In this document: positions 22,495 through 30,866 of the stretch, piece after piece
How positions within the stretch are numbered: position 1 is the first letter of the stretch
Layout: every line of letters starts with the position of its first letter
From: Antricoccus suffuscus
GTDB taxonomy: Bacteria > Actinomycetota > Actinomycetes > Mycobacteriales > Antricoccaceae
Direction of reading: 5' to 3'
Assembly (NCBI RefSeq): GCF_003003235.1
Contig: NZ_PVUE01000002.1
Span: 419,988-483,987, forward strand
Length of the DNA stretch: 64,000 nucleotides
Program-made: the position numbers and the translations under genes
The notes under the pieces: generated by a model
What the model was told of the DNA's origin: nothing
Seen by the model: the letters and a program-made list of their open reading frames with translations, nothing else
Database searches by the model: none

Positions 22495-24309
22495 ATGTAC
22501 ACACACGGCAGTCGGGTATCGGCCGGGACGAAGGTCTGCGGCCGTGCCCGCTCATCCGTCGTACGTCTGGTCGTCGCACTTGCGGTGTTGGCCAGCGTGT
22601 TAGCGGTGACTGCATGTACGTCGACCGAGTCCACGACCAAGAAGCCGGGCTCGGTGCCACTGGGGCACGTGGGGGAGAGTGCGACCTATCAACCGTCGAA
22701 GGTGCACGGCGGTGTCCTGCACGCGGTGGCGGGTCCGATTGACAGCCTCGACCCGGCGCGTTCCTATCAGCAGTGGGTTTGGAACATGATGCGCCTCTAC
22801 ACGCGCACCCTTGTCACCTACGGCGAACCGGACAACGGCAACGCCCCGGTCGTCGCCGATCTCGCCACCGATACGGGTACGCCGAACGACAACTTCACGC
22901 AGTGGACGTTCCACCTCAAGCCTGGCCTGGAGTTCGATGACGGTACGCCGATCAACAGCGCGGCGGTGAAATACGGAATCGAGCGCAATTTTGCCGCGGA
23001 TGTGGTGATCGGGGGGCCGCCGTACCTCGTCAGCCTGCTGGACAACCCCGATGCGCAGTACCCCGGACCGTACGAAGAGCCGCCACCGCCATCGACCATT
23101 CCCGGCATGCCGGCACCGGCCGCCCCTGCCCTGGACTCGGTGCAGACGCCCGACGACGCGACGATCGTATTCACCCTGAACCGGTCGTTCGCCGAGTTCC
23201 CGAAGGTGCTTGCGATGCCGTCGTCCGCTCCGGTACCTCAGGCGCGCGATACTCGGGCGGCGTACGGCCAGGCACCGGCGTCCTCGGGGCCGTACAAAAT
23301 CGAGTCCAACACTCCGCTCGGCGGGCTGGTATTCGTGCGCAACGAGCACTGGTCCGCGGACACCGACTCAGTGCGGACCGCCCTGCCGGACAAGATCGTC
23401 GTAGAGGCCGGTCGCAGCCAACTCGAACGCGACCAGGCGGTGCTATCCGGAGCCGCGGACATCGACCTCACCGGCAGTGGTGTGGCCGCGCGTACCGAAC
23501 GGACGATCACCTCGTCGTCCACGCTCGCCGGGCGGTCGAGCGACGTACTCAACGGGCGACTCCGGATGGTGGTCATGCCGACGTACGTCGCCCCGTTCGA
23601 CAGGCCGCAATGTCGCGCGGCGGTCGCGGGAGCACTGGACCGCGACGCGGTCGTCAAGGCGCTGGGCGGGCCGACCCGCGCGGCAGCGGTCTCTTCGATA
23701 ATCCCGCTCGGACTACCAGACGCGCCGAAGGCCACCGATCCTAAGCCCCCAGAAAAACCGGCCCAGAACGTCGCCGCGGAGTGCTGGCCGAAGGGTTCGG
23801 CACCGCTTAACCTGGCCGTACCGAATTCCGCGACCGAACTGCTCATCTCGAGCACGGTGCGCAAGTCTCTTGCGTCAGTTGGAATTGTCGTGAATGACAA
23901 GGGCGCGGACCCGGCGACGTACTACTCGCAGACTATCGGCAACAAAGACGCGGTCACCGCACAGGCGCTCGCGCTGATGCTGATCCGCTGGAATGCCGAC
24001 TATCCGTCGGTGACAGCGTTTGTTACCCGGCTCGCGGACTCCCGAGCGAACCACAACGCCGGCTCCAACTTCGCCGGTCTCGCCGACCCGGCGATTGACG
24101 CGGACATCGACGCGGCCAACGCGACTCCAGATCCGGTCGCCGCTAACGCGACCCTCGTCGACGCGCTTCAAGCCAGCACGACGTACGTTCCGCTCGTGGA
24201 GGAAAAGTCGGTACTGCTGGCCGGTGAGCGGTTGACCAATGTCGTGATCAATCCCTCCTATAACGGGTACGACGTGGCTCTCGTGGGCGTCGCCCACACC
24301 AACGGCTAG
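22495..24309 (+). CDS. Family-5 (peptide/nickel type) ABC solute-binding lipoprotein
   Basis: Protein of 604 residues with a lipoprotein signal: basic N-terminus, hydrophobic run VVRLVVALAVLASVLA and lipobox AVTAC with the lipidated Cys at residue 41. The mature part is SBP_bac_5-like: DSLDPARSY near the start of the ligand lobe, TFHLKPGLEFDDGTPINSAAVKYGIER, and DRDAVVKALGG. It should capture an oligopeptide or similar solute outside the membrane. No permease or ATPase gene is nearby, so it is an orphan inserted between tpiA and secG. ATG 22495 lacks a good ribosome site and may rely on coupling with tpiA 14 bases upstream. Confidence 0.9.
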   Translation: MYTHGSRVSAGTKVCGRARSSVVRLVVALAVLASVLAVTACTSTESTTKKPGSVPLGHVGESATYQPSKVHGGVLHAVAGPIDSLDPARSYQQWVWNMMRLYTRTLVTYGEPDNGNAPVVADLATDTGTPNDNFTQWTFHLKPGLEFDDGTPINSAAVKYGIERNFAADVVIGGPPYLVSLLDNPDAQYPGPYEEPPPPSTIPGMPAPAAPALDSVQTPDDATIVFTLNRSFAEFPKVLAMPSSAPVPQARDTRAAYGQAPASSGPYKIESNTPLGGLVFVRNEHWSADTDSVRTALPDKIVVEAGRSQLERDQAVLSGAADIDLTGSGVAARTERTITSSSTLAGRSSDVLNGRLRMVVMPTYVAPFDRPQCRAAVAGALDRDAVVKALGGPTRAAAVSSIIPLGLPDAPKATDPKPPEKPAQNVAAECWPKGSAPLNLAVPNSATELLISSTVRKSLASVGIVVNDKGADPATYYSQTIGNKDAVTAQALALMLIRWNADYPSVTAFVTRLADSRANHNAGSNFAGLADPAIDADIDAANATPDPVAANATLVDALQASTTYVPLVEEKSVLLAGERLTNVVINPSYNGYDVALVGVAHTNG

Positions 24310-24380
24310 TCTTGTAAGGTGTCTAGGTCACGCCGGTGCGTTCGACGCCGCGTGCAGATCGAGTTGGAGTGGTTGACGAA

Positions 24381-24614
24381 GTGAAGCTGTTGTTCGAGAT
24401 AGTGCTCATTGCCATGAGCCTCGCTCTCATTGCGCTCGTCCTGCTGCACAAGGGACGCGGCGGCGGCCTTTCCTCGATGTTTGGTGGCTCGATGACCTCC
24501 CAGCTGTCTGGATCATCGGTCGTCGAGAAGAACCTCAACGTCATCACCGTGTTCTGTTCGCTGATCTGGCTGATCTGCATCGTGGTCCTAGGACTGCTGT
24601 TCAAGATCCAGTAG
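24381..24614 (+). CDS. secG: SecG, protein translocase subunit
   Basis: Small subunit of the SecYEG channel, 77 residues with two membrane spans (IVLIAMSLALIALVLLH and VFCSLIWLICIVVLGLL) joined by the family's cytoplasmic loop KGRGGGLSSMFGGS followed by SVVEKNLN. GTG 24381 was chosen by comparison with the mycobacterial protein and has GGAG 11 bases upstream; the frame is open 15 more codons. The 3' end overlaps the convergent pgl gene by 14 bases. secG in this place next to tpiA is usual for actinobacteria. Confidence 0.92.
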   Translation: MKLLFEIVLIAMSLALIALVLLHKGRGGGLSSMFGGSMTSQLSGSSVVEKNLNVITVFCSLIWLICIVVLGLLFKIQ

Positions 24615-25335
24615 CGGCCTGGTCGAGTAGCCATAACGTGCGTCTGCGCCCCTTCGGCCCCGCGGCCGGCACCCGAGTCCGGTCCGCGCCACCAAGAGCC
24701 TTGCCGACCGCGTCCGCTTTACCGCCGCCGGCCGTCATCATCCACACTTCATCGGCTCGCGCGAGCGTCGGAAACGTCATGCTCACGCGGGTCGGCGGCG
24801 GCTTGGGGCAGTCCCGGACCGCGCACGTCACGCCCTCGTCGTACGCCGCCGGTGACTCCGGGAAGATCGACGCCGTGTGACCCTCTTCGCCAAGGCCGAG
24901 CATGAGCACGTCGAACCATGGGCCGGCTTCGTTGTTGACCATCGTCAATTGATCGGCATACCAGGCGGCGGCGGCCGCGGCGTCGTCGCCGAACTTGCCG
25001 TCCGAGGAAGGCACCCTATGCACCCGCGCAGGGTCGACCGGGACCGCGCCTAATAGCGCGTCGTATGCCTGTAGGTCGTTTCGTTCTTTGTCGCTCGCCG
25101 GCACGAATCGTTCGTCACCCCACCAAATTTCCACCCTCTGCCAATCGACAGCGTCGCGAGCCGGCGAGGCGTTGACGCTTGCGAGTACGGCGATACCGGT
25201 GCTTCCACCGGTGAGGACGATCGAGGCACGGCCGCGACTGGTTTGTGCGTCCACGATCGACGTGATGAGACGGGCCGCGGCAGATTCGGCCAGCAACGCG
25301 GGTGTGGCATGTACGACGACCTGGTCGGCGCTCAT
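24601..25335 (-). CDS. pgl: 6-phosphogluconolactonase
   Basis: Hydrolyses 6-phosphogluconolactone, second step of the oxidative pentose-phosphate route; DevB/NagB-like fold, 244 residues. Signatures: VLTGGSTGIAVL, VEIWWGDERFVP, LMLGLGEEGHTASIFP and the late VWMMTAGGGKADAVGKAL. ATG 25335 overlaps the opcA stop as ATGA, so it is the coupled last gene of the tkt-tal-pgi-zwf-opcA-pgl operon; an extra nine codons of open frame upstream lie inside opcA. Its tail overlaps secG on the other strand by 14 bases. Confidence 0.95.
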   Translation of the reverse strand: MSADQVVVHATPALLAESAAARLITSIVDAQTSRGRASIVLTGGSTGIAVLASVNASPARDAVDWQRVEIWWGDERFVPASDKERNDLQAYDALLGAVPVDPARVHRVPSSDGKFGDDAAAAAAWYADQLTMVNNEAGPWFDVLMLGLGEEGHTASIFPESPAAYDEGVTCAVRDCPKPPPTRVSMTFPTLARADEVWMMTAGGGKADAVGKALGGADRTRVPAAGPKGRRRTLWLLDQAATGS

Positions 25336-26312
25336 GACGCGTTTACCGTCGGGTCGGACCATTCGTGTTGGCGCGAAGCGGAGCGATGCTGCAGGCCGCC
25401 GACACCGGTAGCCGCGGATAACGCGGCCGCGTACGTCTCGTCCGCGTCCAGCCGTCGCAGCTCTTCGGTCAGCAACTCACCGAGATTGCGTTCGGTGACA
25501 GTCACCTGTTGGTCTTGCTGCCCGGAGCGGGTGATGATGACGCTGTCACCCTCGCGCAGCAGGTTGAGCTGCTCGCCGTTGTCAAAGGTCACCTCGATAC
25601 CGGCGATGCCGGCGCTTCCGGTGGCGCGGGTGGTCTCTACGACGGGCACCTCGAGCGACAGCCGACTCTTTATCCAGCCGGCCGCGAGTAGCGCGGGTGG
25701 CGCCGTGGGATCCCCGAGCACGCGCGCGCTGACCGCATCAGAGTGGACGGTGTCGAACGCGGACGCCAGCGCGGATCTCCACGGCGTCGTGCGGGTCCAG
25801 CCGAGGTCGGTATCACCGGCCGCGTAGTCGATAGCGCGTTGGCGCAGCCCATCGATGCCGGTACCGAGCCAGCCGCAGTCGGTGACGCGGCGGTCACTGA
25901 ACACCCCAAGCGGGTCAGTAGCGATCTTCTCCGGTGGCGGTCCGTGCCACCAGGTCACGACCGGCGCATCGGGCGCCAGCAAGGGGAGCGTGACCGACTC
26001 TGCGTGCAACGCCAGCCGACCGTACATCCGCATTACGATGGCCTCGCCCGGGCCGAGGCGACCGCCGACGAGTATCTCGGCGTCGAGGCGCGGTTTGGGT
26101 AGGTCGATCTCGCGCCGTACGACGACGAGCAGCCGGCACGGGTTGCGCGAGGCGGCGATCGCGGCCGCTTTCTCGGCCGCGCCGATGTGCTGCTCGTCAA
26201 CGCCAACGACGAGGGTGAGCGCGTTGCCGGAAGTCACCGCGCCGCCGGTACGCCGCTCATTAGCAAGCGCCTTGACGACCGCCGAGCCGGTGGTGTTCCA
26301 GAGTGTGGTCAT
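25332..26312 (-). CDS. opcA: OpcA, glucose-6-phosphate dehydrogenase assembly protein
   Basis: OpcA is needed for full activity of G6PDH in cyanobacteria and actinobacteria; 326 residues. It starts TTLWNTTGSAVVKALANERR, and carries LTLVVGVDEQHIGAAEKAA and APVVTWWHGPPPEKIATDPLG, the conserved core of the family. ATG 26312 follows AAAGGACAGG; the open frame continues 124 codons upstream only because it runs antisense-free through zwf. It sits 28 bases after zwf and overlaps pgl by four bases, matching its role as G6PDH partner. Confidence 0.94.
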   Translation of the reverse strand: MTTLWNTTGSAVVKALANERRTGGAVTSGNALTLVVGVDEQHIGAAEKAAAIAASRNPCRLLVVVRREIDLPKPRLDAEILVGGRLGPGEAIVMRMYGRLALHAESVTLPLLAPDAPVVTWWHGPPPEKIATDPLGVFSDRRVTDCGWLGTGIDGLRQRAIDYAAGDTDLGWTRTTPWRSALASAFDTVHSDAVSARVLGDPTAPPALLAAGWIKSRLSLEVPVVETTRATGSAGIAGIEVTFDNGEQLNLLREGDSVIITRSGQQDQQVTVTERNLGELLTEELRRLDADETYAAALSAATGVGGLQHRSASRQHEWSDPTVNAS

Positions 26313-26340
26313 ATGCCCTGTCCTTTCGCTGTCGTCGCGA

Positions 26341-28077
26341 TCAAGGCCGTCGCCAGGCGCGTCCATCGCGGGCCAGCATCCGGTCGGCCTCGGGAGGGCC
26401 CCATTCGCCGGCTCGGTAGTCGAACGGCTTCTGACCCTCCCAGAAGTCCTCAAGTTGGTCGACGACGGCCCAGGAGGCCTCGACCTCTTCGTTGAGCGGG
26501 AAGAGCGTCGCATCTCCAAGGAGTACGTCGAGCAGTAGCCGTTCGTACGCCTCTGGGCTTCCTTCGGTGAAGGTCTCGCCGTACAGGAAGTCCATGGCGA
26601 CGTCACGGACCTCCATGACGGTCCCGGGCACCTTGGAGCCGAACCGCAGCGTGACGCCTTCGTCGGGTTGCACGCGGATGACAAGCTGGTTGTGACCGAG
26701 TTCGTCGGTGTCGGTCGGCGCGAAGGGCAGATGCGGAGCCTGCCGGAACGTCAGCGCGATCTCGGTTACCCGGCGGGGCAGTCGTTTGCCGGTGCGTAGG
26801 TAGAACGGGACACCGGCCCAGCGGCGGGTCTCGATGTGCAGTTTGATCGCGGCGAACGTCTCGGTCGTCGAGTCGTCCGGCACGTCGTCCTCTTGGAGGT
26901 AGCCAACTGCCCGCTCACCAGCGAGCCAGCCTTGCCTGTATTGACCGCGAATTGCGTTGCCGCGCAAGTCGGCCGGCAGCGAGACTGCGCGCAATACCTT
27001 GAGCTTTTCGGTGCGGATCGCGGACGGGATGAACCGGACCGGTTCCTCCATCGCGGTGAGCGCGAGCAACTGCAGGAGGTGGTTTTGGAGGACGTCTCGG
27101 GCCGCGCCGGTCTGGTCGTAGAACGCCGCCCGGCCGCCGATCCCGACATCTTCGGCCATGGTGATCTGGACGGAGTCGACATAGTGGGAATTCCACACCG
27201 GCTCGAACAGGGTGTTGGCAAACCGAAATGCGAAGAGGTTCTGAACGGTCTCCTTGCCGAGGTAATGGTCGATCCGGTAGACGTCGCGCCAGGTGAATAC
27301 GTCGTCGACGAGGTCGTTGAGCTCCTTGCTGCTGGGGAGGTCGTGTCCGAACGGCTTCTCTACGACCACTCGGCGCCAGCCGCCGGCAGCATGATTGTTG
27401 GCCATCCCAGTACGCTCGATCTGACGCAGCACCGTCTGGAAGAAGGCGGGCGGGATGGACAGATAGAACGCGGCATTGCCGACGATGCCGTGCGAGTCGG
27501 ACAGGTCGGTGAGGGTGCGCGCGAGCCGGTCAAAGGCCTTGTCGTCATCGAAACTGCCTGACACGAACTTGATGTTGTTCGCAAGGCGTTGCCACACGCC
27601 TTCATCCCAAGGGGTGCGCGCGTGCTCTTTGGCCGCATCGTGTGCCAGAGAGGCGAAGTCGCCGTCCTCCCAGTCGCGTCGGGCAAAGCCGATTAAGACG
27701 AAGTTGGCCGGCAGCAGGCCCCGGTTGGCGATGTCGTAGACGGCCGGCAGCAGCTTCTTGCGGGCCAGGTCGCCCGTAATGCCGAAGACGACAAGAGCGC
27801 AGGGTTCGGGCATGTGGGGGAGGCGTCGGTCCTGACGGTCGCGCAGCGGATTGGCCAGCGGGGCCAGGCTGGTGGCGGCGACGAACTCGGCGTGCGAGGA
27901 GTCGATGGACCGCGGCGGTAGTTCCGCTGCCGTGTCCGCCGGTTCGACTACGACGTCCGGCTTCGGTGTACTTGGTGTTTTTGCGGCCGCTGACTTCGTC
28001 GTCTTTTTTGTCGTGGACTTAGCGGATTTTGAGGCTTTCTTCGCTGCGCTCTTGTTACCGCGTGCCTTATCGCTCAT
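26341..28077 (-). CDS. zwf: Glucose-6-phosphate dehydrogenase with Lys-rich N-terminal tail
   Basis: Oxidises glucose-6-phosphate to the lactone, making NADPH. The catalytic body has the nucleotide loop GITGDLARKKLLP and the active-site RIDHYLGKETVQNLFAFR with the substrate-binding Lys and catalytic His. At 578 residues it is about 65 longer than usual: residues 1-45 are Lys/Ala/Ser/Thr-rich (units such as AAKKASKSAKSTTKKTTK) and a Pro/acidic linker precedes the normal NPLRDRQDRRLP start. ATG 28077 has an excellent AAAAGGA site, so the tail is probably translated. It follows pgi by 15 bases and precedes opcA. Confidence 0.96.
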   Translation of the reverse strand: MSDKARGNKSAAKKASKSAKSTTKKTTKSAAAKTPSTPKPDVVVEPADTAAELPPRSIDSSHAEFVAATSLAPLANPLRDRQDRRLPHMPEPCALVVFGITGDLARKKLLPAVYDIANRGLLPANFVLIGFARRDWEDGDFASLAHDAAKEHARTPWDEGVWQRLANNIKFVSGSFDDDKAFDRLARTLTDLSDSHGIVGNAAFYLSIPPAFFQTVLRQIERTGMANNHAAGGWRRVVVEKPFGHDLPSSKELNDLVDDVFTWRDVYRIDHYLGKETVQNLFAFRFANTLFEPVWNSHYVDSVQITMAEDVGIGGRAAFYDQTGAARDVLQNHLLQLLALTAMEEPVRFIPSAIRTEKLKVLRAVSLPADLRGNAIRGQYRQGWLAGERAVGYLQEDDVPDDSTTETFAAIKLHIETRRWAGVPFYLRTGKRLPRRVTEIALTFRQAPHLPFAPTDTDELGHNQLVIRVQPDEGVTLRFGSKVPGTVMEVRDVAMDFLYGETFTEGSPEAYERLLLDVLLGDATLFPLNEEVEASWAVVDQLEDFWEGQKPFDYRAGEWGPPEADRMLARDGRAWRRP

Positions 28078-28092
28078 TCGGTTCCTTTTCGC

Positions 28093-29706
28093 TCAGTTCG
28101 CACGTAATGCCTTCAGGACCGCGTCGATCCCCTTGGAACGTTTCGTCAGATGCAGGCGAAGCACCGGCCGGTCTTTGCCGGCGAGCACGGCAGCGTCCCC
28201 GGCAGCTTGCGCGAGCTGCAGGTTATGAAACGTGTACGGCTTGTCTGGAATCTCGAGATCGTGCGCGCATTCGGCGGTGATCTGAAGGAACGCGCCATTT
28301 TGATGGCCGCCTTTGTGATACTGACCGGCCGAGTGCAAGAAGCGCGGACCCCAGCCAAACGTCGTTTGGACGGATCGCTTCGCACCGAGGAGCGTCCGAA
28401 CCTCGCGCACCGCGCCGTCGTCGGATCTGTTGAGATATGCCATGACCGCGACGTACCCGTGGACCGGCACGGCGGCGGTCAGTGCGTCAAGCGCACCGCG
28501 CAGGTCGCGTGCGTTTCCAAGCCAGTCGCCATGCGCGTAGATCTCGACCGCACCGTCGGTCGCGATTGGCTCGATTGAGTGTGACTTTGGCGCGGCGTGA
28601 TCCTGGGTATCCAGGAGGCTGCGGGTCTGTGTCTTGGCCTCTTCGACGTTGGGCTGATCGAACGGGTTGATCCCAAGCAGCCGACCCGCGATAGCCGTCG
28701 CGTACTCCCACAACAAGAACTGCGCGCCGAGTTCGCCACCGACAGCTACGGCGTAGTCGCTGCCACCGTCGGGAACGGCCCCGCCTAGCGAGACCTTGAC
28801 GCAGTCGCGGCCGGCGTCGACGAAACCGACCGATTGGGGCGACTCCACAACCACCGGAAGTACGCCGATGCCGTCCTTGCCGGTGGACTCGGCGAGCAAC
28901 TGTTCCACCCAGTCACCAAATCCCTTGTGCGGCCAACCTTCGTCGGCCAGGACGAGTTTCTCGGCGCGAGCTTCCTGCGCTGCGCTCAGAATCGCGGCGA
29001 GCGCAAGCGCCGGATTGGTGCGCTCGTCGAGTGCAAGGGTCGGCGCGATGTCGGCCGCATCGTCGAGCAGCGCGCCTATGTCAGCACCGGCGAGGCCGGC
29101 AGGCACGAGCCCGAACGCGGTCAGCGCGGAATACCGACCGCCGACATGCGGGTCAGCCAGGAAAACCTTGCGATAGCTCGATTCCATCGCCAACTCGTAT
29201 AAGGGGGAGTTCGGGTCCGTGACGACCACTATCCGGCGCGCCGGGTCGATACCGCTGTCTCGGAATGCCTTCTCAAAAACTCGCCGGTGCGAATCGGTTT
29301 CGACCGTGCCGCCGGACTTCGATGAGACGACCAGCACGGTCCGCTTCAGGTCGCCATCAAGCGCGGCGTGCACCTGGCCCGGATCGGTCGTGTCGAGCGT
29401 GATCAGCGGCACGCCGAATGACGCGCAGATGACCGCGGGTGCCAGTGAACTGCCGCCCATGCCGGCGAGCACGATCCTGTCGAGGCCTTCTTCGCGTAGC
29501 TCCGCATGCAGCGCCTCGATCTCGGCCAGCAGCGGGCGGGATGACTCGGCCAGGCCCACCCAGGACAGCCGAATCGACGCCTCGGACTCGGCGGCCGAAC
29601 CCCACAGCGTCGGATCGGCTGCCGTGAGCTTCGATGCGATTTGGTCCGTGGTGAGTTGCTCGATGATGGGTTCGAGGTCTGTGGATGCGCGATATCGCAG
29701 CGTCAT
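28093..29706 (-). CDS. pgi: Glucose-6-phosphate isomerase
   Basis: Interconverts glucose-6-phosphate and fructose-6-phosphate, cytoplasmic, 537 residues. Two SIS domains are visible: GMGGSSLAPAVI with the following LDTTDPGQV, then VVSSKSGGTVET (phosphate-binding Ser/Thr loop) and HVGGRYSALTAFGLVPAGLAG. ATG 29706 begins MTLRYRASTDLEPI and follows AAGGGA. It lies in the minus-strand operon between tal and zwf, so one transcript feeds Glc6P into the oxidative branch and returns sugar phosphates from the non-oxidative branch. Confidence 0.95.
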   Translation of the reverse strand: MTLRYRASTDLEPIIEQLTTDQIASKLTAADPTLWGSAAESEASIRLSWVGLAESSRPLLAEIEALHAELREEGLDRIVLAGMGGSSLAPAVICASFGVPLITLDTTDPGQVHAALDGDLKRTVLVVSSKSGGTVETDSHRRVFEKAFRDSGIDPARRIVVVTDPNSPLYELAMESSYRKVFLADPHVGGRYSALTAFGLVPAGLAGADIGALLDDAADIAPTLALDERTNPALALAAILSAAQEARAEKLVLADEGWPHKGFGDWVEQLLAESTGKDGIGVLPVVVESPQSVGFVDAGRDCVKVSLGGAVPDGGSDYAVAVGGELGAQFLLWEYATAIAGRLLGINPFDQPNVEEAKTQTRSLLDTQDHAAPKSHSIEPIATDGAVEIYAHGDWLGNARDLRGALDALTAAVPVHGYVAVMAYLNRSDDGAVREVRTLLGAKRSVQTTFGWGPRFLHSAGQYHKGGHQNGAFLQITAECAHDLEIPDKPYTFHNLQLAQAAGDAAVLAGKDRPVLRLHLTKRSKGIDAVLKALRAN

Positions 29707-29726
29707 GGCCGTCCCTTGGTTGTCGG

Positions 29727-30833
29727 CTATTTGGCGTCGACCTCAGCCTTCACCGAGTCCAGCAGTTCGTGCCAGGACTTCTCGAACTTCTCCAGGCCCT
29801 CGTCTTCGAGAACCTTCACCACATCGTCGTAGTCGATGCCGAGCGCGGCGAGTTCCTTCATTGTGGCGGCCGCCGTGTCGTAGGTCTGGGTCACCGGCGT
29901 GCCGAGCTTGCCGTGGTCGGCGTAGGCGTCCAAAGTTTTCTCGGGCATGGTGTTGACCGTGTCGGGAGCGACCAAATCGCTGATATACATGGTGTCTGGG
30001 TAGTCCGGGTTCTTGACTCCGGTCGAGGCCCATAGCGGACGCTGAACGTGCGCGCCCTTAGCGGCCAGCGCTTTCCATCGGTCAGACGCGATGACCTCTT
30101 CGTATGCCTGGTAGGCCAGTTGCGCATTGGCGAGGCCGGCCTTGCCGCGCGCGGCTTTCGCATCATCAGACGCGATCGCATCGAGCCGGTTGTCGATTTC
30201 GGTGTCCACGCGGGAGACGAAAAACGACGCGACGGACTCCAATCCCTCGAGGCTTCCACCGTCCGCGACTCGCTGCTCAAGGCCACTTAGATAGGCATCC
30301 ATGACCGCCTTGTAGCGTTCAAGAGAAAAGATCAGGGTGACGTTGACGCTGATGCCGCGCGCGATCGTCGCGGTGATCGCCGGAAGGCATTCCACGGTGG
30401 CCGGGATCTTGATGAACAAGTTGGGGCGGTTGACCATCCACCACAGAGTGCGTGCTTCGGCGTTGGTCCCCTCGGTATCGCGCGCCCGCCGCGGATCGAC
30501 CTCGATCGAGACTCGTCCGTCGCGGCCGTTGCTGCTGTCTGCGGCCGGTCGCAAGATGTCGCACGCGTCGCGGACGTCGTGCGTGGTCAGCATGCGGACC
30601 GTCTCGTCGATCGTCATGCCGAGCCGCTTGCATTCACGGACTTGCTCGTCGTAGAGATCGGACTTGGTAATAGCGCCCTGGAAGATCGTCGGGTTAGTGG
30701 TGACGCCAACGACGGACATATCCTTGGCCAGCTTGGCCAGCCCGCCGCTCTGGATACGTTCGCGAGATAGATCGTCGAGCCAGACCGCGACGCCCTGCTT
30801 GGACAGCTCCTGTAGTTGCTTGTTCGAACTCAT
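29727..30833 (-). CDS. tal: Transaldolase
   Basis: Moves a three-carbon unit from sedoheptulose-7-phosphate to glyceraldehyde-3-phosphate; TIM barrel, 368 residues. Signatures: [13 protein letters not shown] near residue 43, [23 protein letters not shown] with the Schiff-base Lys, and [14 protein letters not shown]. The length and C-terminal region fit the actinobacterial class. ATG 30833 follows AAGGAG. It is the second gene of the operon, after tkt (33 bases) and before pgi (20 bases). Confidence 0.96.
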   Translation of the reverse strand: MSSNKQLQELSKQGVAVWLDDLSRERIQSGGLAKLAKDMSVVGVTTNPTIFQGAITKSDLYDEQVRECKRLGMTIDETVRMLTTHDVRDACDILRPAADSSNGRDGRVSIEVDPRRARDTEGTNAEARTLWWMVNRPNLFIKIPATVECLPAITATIARGISVNVTLIFSLERYKAVMDAYLSGLEQRVADGGSLEGLESVASFFVSRVDTEIDNRLDAIASDDAKAARGKAGLANAQLAYQAYEEVIASDRWKALAAKGAHVQRPLWASTGVKNPDYPDTMYISDLVAPDTVNTMPEKTLDAYADHGKLGTPVTQTYDTAAATMKELAALGIDYDDVVKVLEDEGLEKFEKSWHELLDSVKAEVDAK

Positions 30834-30866
30834 ATCTGGTGATCTCCTTCAGCCGTAGTGAGTTAG

